Assembly (NCBI RefSeq): GCF_014172405.1
Contig: NZ_WNXC01000001.1
Coordinates: forward strand, 1-64,000
DNA length: 64,000 nucleotides
Source: Pedobacter gandavensis
Lineage (GTDB): Bacteria > Bacteroidota > Bacteroidia > Sphingobacteriales > Sphingobacteriaceae
Direction of reading: 5' to 3'
Positions 17,314 to 25,302 of the stretch are shown one piece after another. A program made the translations under genes and the position numbers. The notes under the pieces are model-generated. The model made no database searches and was not told the origin of the DNA. It was given only the letters and a program-made list of their open reading frames with translations. The stretch's first letter is position 1, and each line of letters starts with the position of its first letter.

Positions 17314-20300
17314 ATGAAAAAGAAAGTCAGCAATTATGTTGCGTTCCTGACGGTAACCTTCCTGGTTTTTATCGGACTGGGAACGATGGCTCAGGTAACC
17401 ACCTCCAGCATGAATGGTAAAGTTCGTGATGGTAAAGGAATCAGTATCCCCGGTGCAAGTGTACTGATTTTACACCTGCCTACAGGGACAAAATATGGAG
17501 CGGTAACGGGCAGCGACGGGGCATATCGGGTGAATAACCTAAATCCTGGCGGTCCATATCAAGTAACGGTTAGCTATGTGGGTTATACGCCGCAAAAACA
17601 GCCAGCCATCACGCTAAACCTCGGTGTAGACATGCGGTTGGATTTTGTGCTGCCTGAGGAAGGTCAGCAATTGAATGAAGTGGTGGTAGCCGGCACAAAA
17701 GGAGGCAACAAGCAGGGTGCAGGTACCAAAATCGGCGAAGCGCAAATAAAAACACTGCCTACAGTGAGTAGAAGTCTGACGGATTTAACGCGTTTGACTC
17801 CTCAGGGAAGTAAAGACAACTCTTTTGTAGGGACGAATTTCAGGTATAACAACGTGACCATTGATGGGGCAATCAATAATGATGCGATCGGTTTTAGTCC
17901 TTCGCTTGGCGGACAAAGTGGTAGCTCAGGCATGCCTGGAAGTAGTACACGTACCAATCCGGTTTCTTTGGATGCGATACAGGATGTTCAGGTGTTATTG
18001 GCACCTTATGATGTGAAAATCGGAAATTTTACCGGTGGTAGTGTAAATGCAGTAACCCGCTCCGGTACCAATGATGTGAGTGGTTCCGTTTATGGATATG
18101 GTCGAAATGCAGCACTGATCGGTAGAAATAAGATAGGCGACAACTCCAAAGAGCCTGCTGCTTTCCATGATTATCAAACTGGTTTCCGATTGGGGCTTCC
18201 CATCATTAAGGATAAACTTTTCTTCTTTACCAATGAAGAAATCACCAGAAGACAAGATCCTGTAATTTTAGGTGCCGGATCACCCGATATGAAGATCATC
18301 ACCTCCGATGAAGCAAAATCTATTACAGATCGCATGGTCAATACCTATGGTCTTGATCCGGGTACTGCAGGCAATTACAACATCTATTCGCGTTCAAACA
18401 AGTTCTTTAATCGTTTAGATTGGAATATCAACGATCACAACCAATTGACGATTCGTAACAATACCATCCAGTCTACCGCAACGAACTTAGAAAGAGATCA
18501 GGCGAATTTTAGATTTTCCGGTATCGACTATAAGCAAACGAACAACCAAAGTTCTACAGTGGCAGAATTGAAAAGCAGACTTTCCAATACTTCTTCTAAT
18601 AGCTTGGTGATTGGTTACTCAAATATCCATGATTTTAGAGATCCTGTAGGAAATCCTGCAGTGCCACAAATTGAGATCAGCTCCCGTGGTGGTACAATTT
18701 TTCTAGGCACAGACCGGGAAGCAAGTATCTTCAATATGAAACAAAAGACCTTTGAATTTACAGATAACTTCACCTTTACAAAGGGGAAACACACCTTTAC
18801 ATTGGGAACACACAATGAGTTGTACAACATCACCTATGGTTTTGTAAATGCATGGAATGGACGTGTAGCCTATGGTAGTGTAGACGATTTCTTGAAAAAT
18901 CAACCGTCCAGAGTGCGTACCAATTACAATTATGCTGACAATACCCGGGCTAATATTATGGCAAACCCACCAGCACAATTTAAGCTGAATATGTATAGTG
19001 TTTATGGAGAAGATCAATTTCAGATGACGGATAAGTTTAAGCTAACCTATGGCTTGAGATTTGACCTTGCTGATCTGCCAAACAAACAGCCGTTAAGTGA
19101 TAAAACGACAAATGCGCCGGTAGATCCGAATTATGGAACAACCTTTACCTATACGAAACCAAAGGACATCAAAAATGATTACCTCGGACAAGTTCAGGTG
19201 TCGCCAAGAATTGGCTTCAATTATGACATCAATGGAGATCAAAAAATGATCTTAAGAGGAGGTAGTGGATTGTTTACCGGTCGGGTGCCTTTTGCCTGGT
19301 TGGGGTATGCGTATTACAATAACGGGGTTACTTATGGTGCTTATGATCAAAAGTACAATTATGACCCGGCAAAACCCTTGGTTAAACCAGTAGCAGGATC
19401 AGACCCGATTAAAGACGCTTTAAGTGGTAATGGTGAGGCAGGATATGTGGCTAAACAGGGAGTAAATGTAAACGATGCCAATGGTGCAACTCAGGTCGAC
19501 TTAATCGATAATAATTTCAAAATGCCTAAAACATGGAGAACGAGTTTGGCTTTCGACTATAAAACGGATAACCAATGGAAGTTTACCCTAGAAGGGATTT
19601 ACACAAAAGTGATTCATGATCTGAAGTTTCAGCAGGTGAATTTTACGGATAATCCAACGTATAATATCTACGATACGGAGCATCAACAACCAATTTATCA
19701 GGCCAGCAATAATAAGATTAACCCGCTTTACAGCAATGCCTACTTATTGTCGAACACCAATCAAGGTTATCGGTATAGTTTGACAGGCCAGGTGAGTAAA
19801 TCCTTTCCTTTCGGTTTGGACGTCATGGCGGCTTATACGTATGGACAATCAAAAGACATCACCAATGGGATCAGAAACTCGATGGAGTCTAACTGGCAGT
19901 TGAATCAGGCCCTAAGTCCGAATAACCCAGGATTGGCCTATTCTAATTTTGACATTCGTAACCGAATCGTCTCTACTGTGAACTTTAAACATGCCTGGGA
20001 TAGTCGTAATAAGTATGTTGCCAATTTCTCGTTGTTCTTTAGCGCGCAATCTGGTTCCCCTTATTCTTATGGATTCCTGAATACGACGATCGATAATACC
20101 GGTCAGAATGTGAGTCTGGTTTATATTCCGAAAGCAGGAGAGACCACGCAGTTTTTCGCAAAAACCCCAACTGGTATAGAGCAGGCTGCTGCATTTGATG
20201 CTTTTATCGACGGCGATCGTTATTTGAAAACCAGAAGAGGACAGTTTACCGAGCGTAATGGGGCAAGGACACCTTGGAATGTGCAGGCAGATTTTAGGTT

Positions 20301-20586
20301 CTCCCAAGACCTGGTTGTTTCGGAACAGGAAGGACATAAACACAGCTTGACTTTTACCTACGACATTGTGAACCTGACCAATTTGTTAAACAAAAACTGG
20401 GGCGTTCAATATTTTTCTCCGAATACGTATAATTCTATGGCAAGTGTTGGTCTGAAAGCGGGTACTGCAGGAAGCCCAACAACTTATCCTACTTATACTT
20501 TTGATCAAAATAATACAAGTACCTATGCTAAAGATTTCTTTGCTTCCAGATTTCAAATGCAATTTGGCTTGAGATATAGTTTTTAG
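17314..20586 (+). CDS. Oar-like TonB-dependent receptor with carboxypeptidase-regulatory domain
   Basis: The 1,090-residue protein has a signal peptide (hydrophobic residues 8-22, cleavage near TMAQ), an N-terminal carboxypeptidase-regulatory-like beta domain (MNGKVRDGKGISIPGASV to ~110), a plug domain (~115-250, with RYNNVTIDGAINND) and a long outer-membrane barrel ending in FGLRYSF. It resembles the Oar family, which lacks a SusD partner and imports an undetermined ligand using TonB energy. It is not followed by a SusD gene. The upstream phased TTAA array suggests control by a response regulator, possibly of nutrient (phosphate) limitation; that last step is inference. Confidence 0.93.
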   Translation: MKKKVSNYVAFLTVTFLVFIGLGTMAQVTTSSMNGKVRDGKGISIPGASVLILHLPTGTKYGAVTGSDGAYRVNNLNPGGPYQVTVSYVGYTPQKQPAITLNLGVDMRLDFVLPEEGQQLNEVVVAGTKGGNKQGAGTKIGEAQIKTLPTVSRSLTDLTRLTPQGSKDNSFVGTNFRYNNVTIDGAINNDAIGFSPSLGGQSGSSGMPGSSTRTNPVSLDAIQDVQVLLAPYDVKIGNFTGGSVNAVTRSGTNDVSGSVYGYGRNAALIGRNKIGDNSKEPAAFHDYQTGFRLGLPIIKDKLFFFTNEEITRRQDPVILGAGSPDMKIITSDEAKSITDRMVNTYGLDPGTAGNYNIYSRSNKFFNRLDWNINDHNQLTIRNNTIQSTATNLERDQANFRFSGIDYKQTNNQSSTVAELKSRLSNTSSNSLVIGYSNIHDFRDPVGNPAVPQIEISSRGGTIFLGTDREASIFNMKQKTFEFTDNFTFTKGKHTFTLGTHNELYNITYGFVNAWNGRVAYGSVDDFLKNQPSRVRTNYNYADNTRANIMANPPAQFKLNMYSVYGEDQFQMTDKFKLTYGLRFDLADLPNKQPLSDKTTNAPVDPNYGTTFTYTKPKDIKNDYLGQVQVSPRIGFNYDINGDQKMILRGGSGLFTGRVPFAWLGYAYYNNGVTYGAYDQKYNYDPAKPLVKPVAGSDPIKDALSGNGEAGYVAKQGVNVNDANGATQVDLIDNNFKMPKTWRTSLAFDYKTDNQWKFTLEGIYTKVIHDLKFQQVNFTDNPTYNIYDTEHQQPIYQASNNKINPLYSNAYLLSNTNQGYRYSLTGQVSKSFPFGLDVMAAYTYGQSKDITNGIRNSMESNWQLNQALSPNNPGLAYSNFDIRNRIVSTVNFKHAWDSRNKYVANFSLFFSAQSGSPYSYGFLNTTIDNTGQNVSLVYIPKAGETTQFFAKTPTGIEQAAAFDAFIDGDRYLKTRRGQFTERNGARTPWNVQADFRFSQDLVVSEQEGHKHSLTFTYDIVNLTNLLNKNWGVQYFSPNTYNSMASVGLKAGTAGSPTTYPTYTFDQNNTSTYAKDFFASRFQMQFGLRYSF

Positions 20587-20658
20587 GTAAAACATTTTTG
20601 GTAGTTTCGGTATTTATAAGGAATCAATATTCATTCAGAAAATTTAATCAAAAATCAT

Positions 20659-21705
20659 ATGACTTCAGTTAAAGCATACGCAGCTCACAAAGCAGATAAA
20701 CCACTAGAACCTTATCAGTTGACTCGTCGGGAGCCAGGTGTAGATGATGTGGAGATTAAGATTTTATATTGTGGGGTGTGTCATTCAGACATTCATACGG
20801 CAAGAAATGAATGGGGAGGTACGATGTATCCGACCGTTCCAGGCCATGAAATTGTAGGTAAAGTGAGCCGTGTTGGGGCTAATGTAAGTAAGTTCAAAGT
20901 AGGCGATACCGTAGGTGTAGGTTGTTTTGTGGACTCTTGTGGCCATTGTAACAACTGCAAAGACCATCAGGAGCAATATTGCGAAAATGGCCATACACAG
21001 ACTTACAATTCTTTTGAACAGGATAAGAAAACGATCACTTATGGCGGTTACTCTACGCATATTGTAGTCACTCAGGGGTTCGTTTTGAGCATTTCTGATA
21101 AGTTACCTTTAGAAAAAGTAGCTCCTTTACTATGCGCAGGGATTACTACGTACTCTCCTTTGAAATATTGGGGGGTGAAAAAAGGTGACAAGGTAGGCGT
21201 AGTAGGTTTAGGTGGTCTTGGCCACATGGCCGTGAAATTGGCCGCTTCTATGGGCGCTGATGTGACGATGTTGAGCCGTTCTCCAGGAAAAGCTAAGGAT
21301 GCAGCAGAATTAGGTGCGCATCATTTTGCATTGACCACAAATGAAGAGACGATGAAAGGTCTTGCCAATAATTTTGATTTTATCATTGATACGGTTTCTG
21401 CGGAACACGATTATAACCAATACCTGGCTTTATTACGCACCAATGGGGTGATGATCTTGTTAGGTGTTCCACCAACACCTGCTGATGTACAAGCGATACA
21501 TTTGATCCTTGGACGTCGTAGTTTGGTAGGCTCTTTAGTTGGAGGGATCAAAGAAACTCAGGAAATGCTGGATTATTGTGCAGAACATGGGATCACTTCC
21601 GATGTGGAAATGATCAGAATGGATCAGATCAATGAGGCTTATGAAAGAACTCTAAAAGGGGACGTTCGTTACCGATTTGTAATTGATATGGCCTCTATGA
21701 ATTAA
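20659..21705 (+). CDS. Zinc-dependent NAD(P) alcohol dehydrogenase, YahK/CAD-like
   Basis: The 348-residue protein is a medium-chain dehydrogenase: catalytic zinc ligands in CGVCHSD (Cys41) and PGHE (His63, Glu64), structural zinc cysteines in DSCGHCNNCKDHQEQYC, and the nucleotide-binding GLGGLGHMAVK. This set matches cinnamyl-alcohol-dehydrogenase-like aldehyde reductases such as E. coli YahK, which reduce a wide range of aldehydes with NADPH. The gene follows the TonB receptor by 72 bp, without an obvious terminator between, and ends at a strong terminator. Confidence 0.93.
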   Translation: MTSVKAYAAHKADKPLEPYQLTRREPGVDDVEIKILYCGVCHSDIHTARNEWGGTMYPTVPGHEIVGKVSRVGANVSKFKVGDTVGVGCFVDSCGHCNNCKDHQEQYCENGHTQTYNSFEQDKKTITYGGYSTHIVVTQGFVLSISDKLPLEKVAPLLCAGITTYSPLKYWGVKKGDKVGVVGLGGLGHMAVKLAASMGADVTMLSRSPGKAKDAAELGAHHFALTTNEETMKGLANNFDFIIDTVSAEHDYNQYLALLRTNGVMILLGVPPTPADVQAIHLILGRRSLVGSLVGGIKETQEMLDYCAEHGITSDVEMIRMDQINEAYERTLKGDVRYRFVIDMASMN

Positions 21706-21745
21706 GGCGTAAAATCCGCCAAATTATCATTCGATAAGGATATAT

Positions 21746-21783
21746 AGAAAACCCTTCTGAAATGTTTCAGAAGGGTTTTCTTG
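21746..21783 (+). terminator. Terminator after alcohol dehydrogenase
   Basis: AGAAAACCCTTCTGAAA and TTTCAGAAGGGTTTTCT pair perfectly around a 3-4-base loop; the T-rich 3' arm serves as the U-tract. Confidence 0.9.
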
Positions 21784-22135
21784 TTGGTTCTATAATTTAC
21801 ATCCTAATTTGATATTAGCTTTTTGATCAATACTTCCTCAAATTTGATTGGCAAATTATGCACGAAAACAACCAATTCGTTTCTTAAGGGATAGTACCAT
21901 TAAAAATGCGGTATAATTAGGGTGTTTTCTCAATAAAGTGCTTTTGGTGTTGTTTTTGTGTAAATAATGTCGTTTTATTTTTGTCTTAAAAGCGTTATAC
22001 TTTAATATGTTTTTTTAGGTTTCACCATTTGACGAATATTAGCGTTATATTCGTATTGACAGTAATCATACTGCTAGCAACAGTTTCATTAAGTCAAATA
22101 CGGTATCATCAGTATTAACACAAACAATTTTAACA
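21784..22135. promoter_or_regulatory. Upstream region of the antitoxin-like/GNAT pair
   Basis: The ~350 bp contain no supported ORF. TATTTTTG at 21976-21983 with TTTG 17 bp upstream (21955-21958) is a good promoter match. AGCGTTATA occurs at 21991 and 22041, exactly 50 bp apart, and the second copy sits in the loop of an inverted repeat CGAATAT (22033-22039) / ATATTCG (22047-22053), a candidate autoregulatory operator. Confidence 0.5.
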
Positions 22136-22294
22136 ATGGCAACTCCAATAAAACCAACACCAATTCTTTATGGTTCTTCTTCTAAGAAATTCAATGAGGA
22201 ACTTACGTCTGGTCAAAATCAAAAGGCTTCGGTTGCTGAAAGGGAACGTATAGTAAGTCTTGTTCACAAAGTCTTAGCCAAGTCAAAGAAATAA
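22136..22294 (+). CDS. Small antitoxin-like protein (52 aa)
   Basis: The ATG at 22136 opens a 52-codon frame that starts MATPIKPTPILYGSSSKKFN and ends in a basic helix (ERERIVSLVHKVLAKSKK). Small proteins of this size with a P-rich start (xPIKPTPxL) lie directly ahead of GNAT-type toxin genes in many Bacteroidota; here the GNAT frame begins 16 bp later. An antitoxin role is therefore likely but inferred from context. It is intact, unlike its partner. Confidence 0.65.
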   Translation: MATPIKPTPILYGSSSKKFNEELTSGQNQKASVAERERIVSLVHKVLAKSKK

Positions 22295-22310
22295 GTTGGA
22301 GCTGTCTAAT

Positions 22311-22853
22311 ATGACTTTTTTGCCGTTAAGTAATAAATCCCAAATAACTACTTTTGATTGCGGATTAGAGGATATTACATCATTTTTACAATAGGATGCG
22401 GTATCCTATCAAGCCGAAAAAATGGCGAATACTTATTTGTTTGAAGATGAGAAAGGTTCAGTATTCGCTTTCTTTAGTATTTCAAATGACTGTTTGAATG
22501 ACTTGGGAGATGAGCAGGGATATACAAATAACATCTGGAATAGGTTGCATCGTTTCCTTGGACTTCCAAATGCTAAAAGAATTGGTCAGTACCCGGCTAT
22601 AAAAATTGGAAGATTAGGAGTTCACAAAGATTTGCATGGCTCAGGTATCGCTTATGAGTTAATGGACTTTATCAAAGGATGGGTCATGATTGATCACAAG
22701 CCAGCCTGCAGGTTACTTATATTAGATGCGGTGAATGAGCCTAAGCAGGTTAAGTATTATGATCGCAATAATTTCAAGTTTTTGCTTAAGTCAGATGAGG
22801 CTGGTAAAACGAGGATTATGTATTATGATTTGGAGAAGCTGATGCCCATTTAA
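22311..22853 (+). pseudogene. GNAT acetyltransferase (toxin-like) interrupted by an amber codon
   Basis: The frame from ATG 22311 reads MTFLPLSNKS...FDCGLEDITSSFLQ, then TAG at 22395-22397 (codon 29), then DAVSYQAEKMANTYLFEDEKG and on to 22853 in the same frame. GNAT toxins typically read FDCGxxDLxxFLxxDAxxYQ...TYLxE here, so the stop replaces one residue of an otherwise continuous family N-terminus. The rest holds IGRLGVHKDLHGSGIAYELMDF, the acetyl-CoA-binding region, and the C-terminal YYDRNNFKFL. Restart at ATG 22422 would give 143 residues without the first strand, so the protein is probably inactive or reduced. A sequencing error is an alternative. Confidence 0.75.
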
Positions 22854-22937
22854 ATCTAATCATTAGTTATTCGTGGTTCCAATATTTAGCGTCACATTAT
22901 TTGTCTTTATATTGGTTTTTTATTTTATTAATTTTTT

Positions 22938-24185
22938 ATGCAATTGATTTTAATCAGAAAAAGAGTCCTCTTTATATTATTCGCTGGCTTACACTTTTTA
23001 TTTAGTTCGGCCTTAGCACAGCAAAAATCTGCTCATCCAAAAACTCCAATAATGGGTTGGTCAAGCTGGAACAATTTTAGGGTTAATATTGATGAAAATA
23101 TCATCAAAGCACAGGCGGATAAAATGGTATCAACGAAACTCATTGATGCAGGGTATAATTTTGTCAATATTGACGATGGTTTTTTTGGAGGGAGAAATGC
23201 CAAAGGTGAGTTGTTAACCCATCAGGGGCGTTTTCCTTCAGGAATGAAGGCATTGGCAGATTATATTCACAGTAAGGGGCTTAAAGCTGGTATCTATTCT
23301 GATGCCGGGATAAATACCTGTGCCTCCATGTGGGATAAAGATACGATTGGTGTTGGGTCTGGGTTATATGGACACGATGAGCAGGATTTGAATCTAATGC
23401 TAAAAACCTGGGGTTATGATTTTATAAAAGTAGATTGGTGCGGAGGAGAAAAGTTGGGTTTGAGCGAAGAAGTTCGGTACACCCAAATTGCGAAACGTAT
23501 TAAGGAGATCAATAGTAAAGTGTTGTTTAATATTTGCCGCTGGCAATTTCCCGGAAAATGGGCTGTCGATATTGCCGATTCCTGGCGTATTTCCGGAGAC
23601 ATTAATAATACGTTTGAGTCCATTCTTCACATCATTGATAAAAATGAACCCTTGTGGAAATATAGTTCTCCAGGCCACGTCAATGATATGGATATGTTGC
23701 AGGTAGGAAGGGGCATGAGCTATGATGAGGATAAATCGCACTTTACCATGTGGTGTATCCTGAATTCTCCACTGTTACTTGGGAATGATCTCAGGTCAAT
23801 TTCTAAAGAAACCATAGATTTGGTAACGAACAAAGAAATCATTGCGCTAAACCAGGATCAATTGGGTTACCAGGCACGCCGATTGAAAAAAAATGCAAAT
23901 CTTGAGGTTTGGACAAAGCCATTAGTTTCAACCATGAGTGGAGAGGTTGCTGTGGTGTTACTGAACAGGTCGAAGGAAAAGGCAGTTATCGAATTTGATG
24001 TGGACAGTATTGGGATAGATGCCACAAAAGGTTATCAGCTTCGTGATTTATGGAAGCATAAAGATGGGACATTGATCAAAGCAAAATCGCAAAGTTTTGA
24101 AGTGCCTCCTCATGGTGTGGTCACGCTCAAGATTTCTGGGAAATCAAAGCCTTTTAATGTTTTTCAAGAAGATAAAACAATTTAA
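22938..24185 (+). CDS. GH27 alpha-galactosidase, secreted
   Basis: The 415-residue enzyme has a signal peptide (cleavage near ALAQQ, ~residue 28) and a complete GH27 barrel: PIMGWSSWNNF (~37-47), NIDDGFF, the nucleophile Asp166 in DFIKVDWCGG, and the acid/base Asp221 in WRISGDI, then a C-terminal beta-sandwich from ~310. It should release terminal alpha-linked galactose from oligosaccharides in the periplasm or outside; alpha-N-acetylgalactosaminidase is a related alternative. It stands alone rather than in a polysaccharide-utilisation locus. Confidence 0.95.
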   Translation: MQLILIRKRVLFILFAGLHFLFSSALAQQKSAHPKTPIMGWSSWNNFRVNIDENIIKAQADKMVSTKLIDAGYNFVNIDDGFFGGRNAKGELLTHQGRFPSGMKALADYIHSKGLKAGIYSDAGINTCASMWDKDTIGVGSGLYGHDEQDLNLMLKTWGYDFIKVDWCGGEKLGLSEEVRYTQIAKRIKEINSKVLFNICRWQFPGKWAVDIADSWRISGDINNTFESILHIIDKNEPLWKYSSPGHVNDMDMLQVGRGMSYDEDKSHFTMWCILNSPLLLGNDLRSISKETIDLVTNKEIIALNQDQLGYQARRLKKNANLEVWTKPLVSTMSGEVAVVLLNRSKEKAVIEFDVDSIGIDATKGYQLRDLWKHKDGTLIKAKSQSFEVPPHGVVTLKISGKSKPFNVFQEDKTI

Positions 24186-24199
24186 TCCTCCATGGAGCA

Positions 24200-24257
24200 G
24201 AACTTCATAAAAAAAAACCAACGGAAATGTTTTTCGTTGATTTTTTTTATGAAGTTC
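24200..24257. terminator. Long bidirectional terminator hairpin
   Basis: GAACTTCATAAAAAAAA at 24200 pairs with TTTTTTTTATGAAGTTC ending 24257, with an inner CAACG/CGTTG stem. The A- and T-runs give a U-tract on either strand, which suits its place between the convergent alpha-galactosidase and DUF5694 genes. Confidence 0.85.
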
Positions 24258-24279
24258 TTTCTTTGCAGTATTAGCGCTG

Positions 24280-25122
24280 TTATAAAATTTCGTTAATTCT
24301 GATCAGGTTAAATTGTTCGTCTGCCTTAATGAATTCCTCCATTATTGCGGCATGACCAGCACCCAAAATGATGACAATGTTTTTATCTGAGCTCGTCACC
24401 TGATTTTGAATATTACCATACATGATCAGGTTTCTTTTGTACCAACTTGAAACAAGTTCAGAACCAAAGAAATCGGGATCTTTATTTAGCTTGTTTAGGA
24501 AGGAAATGTACAAACCCTTATTCAAGCGGTATTGCTCGGCCGAATTCAAACATTTTAAAACCTCTTCAAGTGAATTTTTGCCTAGACAATCGTTCATAAA
24601 GGTTTCCAATGATGCAATCTTCTTTTGGTAGTCGGAAAATTGGAAAGTAGAGTTTTCGGATATTTTTGATTTGATTAAATTAAAGCGAATAGGTACTTTA
24701 TCGTAATCCATTGCATAAATCACATCATTTTTTGCTTTATTTGCCAGCCTAAAACCAAATTGGAATATTTCGTTTTCTGCATAAAACCTTTTGTAATAAT
24801 CGTCTTTTAAGGTGTCTTTTTGGTAAAATGGTTTCCCTGATTTATAAAGCAGGTACATATCATTTAGTCTTGTTCTTTTTGCATAGTCATATTCTACAAA
24901 TACTTTACTGGGTTTATAAGTTTTTAGCAATTTATTAGTAATCCTTTCCAGGCTATTCTGGTTGTCTGGAGTTAAAATGCTTCGTTCGGTCACTTTACCT
25001 TCGTCAAAGCCAGGGTTATTGAAATGGTAAGTTCCAATTAGAATTACATTTGTTTTGGAGTTTTTTTGGCTAAAACTCAAGGAAAAGCATAGGGATAAAA
25101 TAAGGGTAAAAGTTAGTCTCAT
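24280..25122 (-). CDS. Secreted DUF5694 (TIKI/TraB-like) protein
   Basis: The 280-residue protein has a signal peptide (LTFTLILSLCFSLSFSQ) and two family landmarks at opposite ends: VILIGTYHFNNPG near residue 27 and IVIILGAGHAAIMEEF near 255. GxxHF and GxGHxA motifs are typical of the TIKI/TraB/EreA-like clan, some members of which are metalloproteases or esterases, and of DUF5694. The conserved Glu of VFVEYDY (~74) could be a metal ligand. Substrate unknown. Monocistronic and convergent with alpha-galactosidase. Confidence 0.8.
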   Translation of the reverse strand: MRLTFTLILSLCFSLSFSQKNSKTNVILIGTYHFNNPGFDEGKVTERSILTPDNQNSLERITNKLLKTYKPSKVFVEYDYAKRTRLNDMYLLYKSGKPFYQKDTLKDDYYKRFYAENEIFQFGFRLANKAKNDVIYAMDYDKVPIRFNLIKSKISENSTFQFSDYQKKIASLETFMNDCLGKNSLEEVLKCLNSAEQYRLNKGLYISFLNKLNKDPDFFGSELVSSWYKRNLIMYGNIQNQVTSSDKNIVIILGAGHAAIMEEFIKADEQFNLIRINEIL

Positions 25123-25302
25123 GAATTTGGTGATCGTGTTTCTGTTTTGTTAAAAATAGCGCATTTGTCATTTAAAATGGTGATAAGATATTAAAATTGA
25201 AAAAATGTTACATTATTCTGGAATAAATTGGGTTAAAATGAAGACCTTATAATGTGGAATTTGCCAAACAATTTGACAGTTAGAAACGTTAGCTTTTTAC
25301 AC

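Noticed and set aside
21784..21954. Small ORFs between alcohol dehydrogenase and the antitoxin-like gene
   Set aside because: No frame of reasonable length with protein-like composition.
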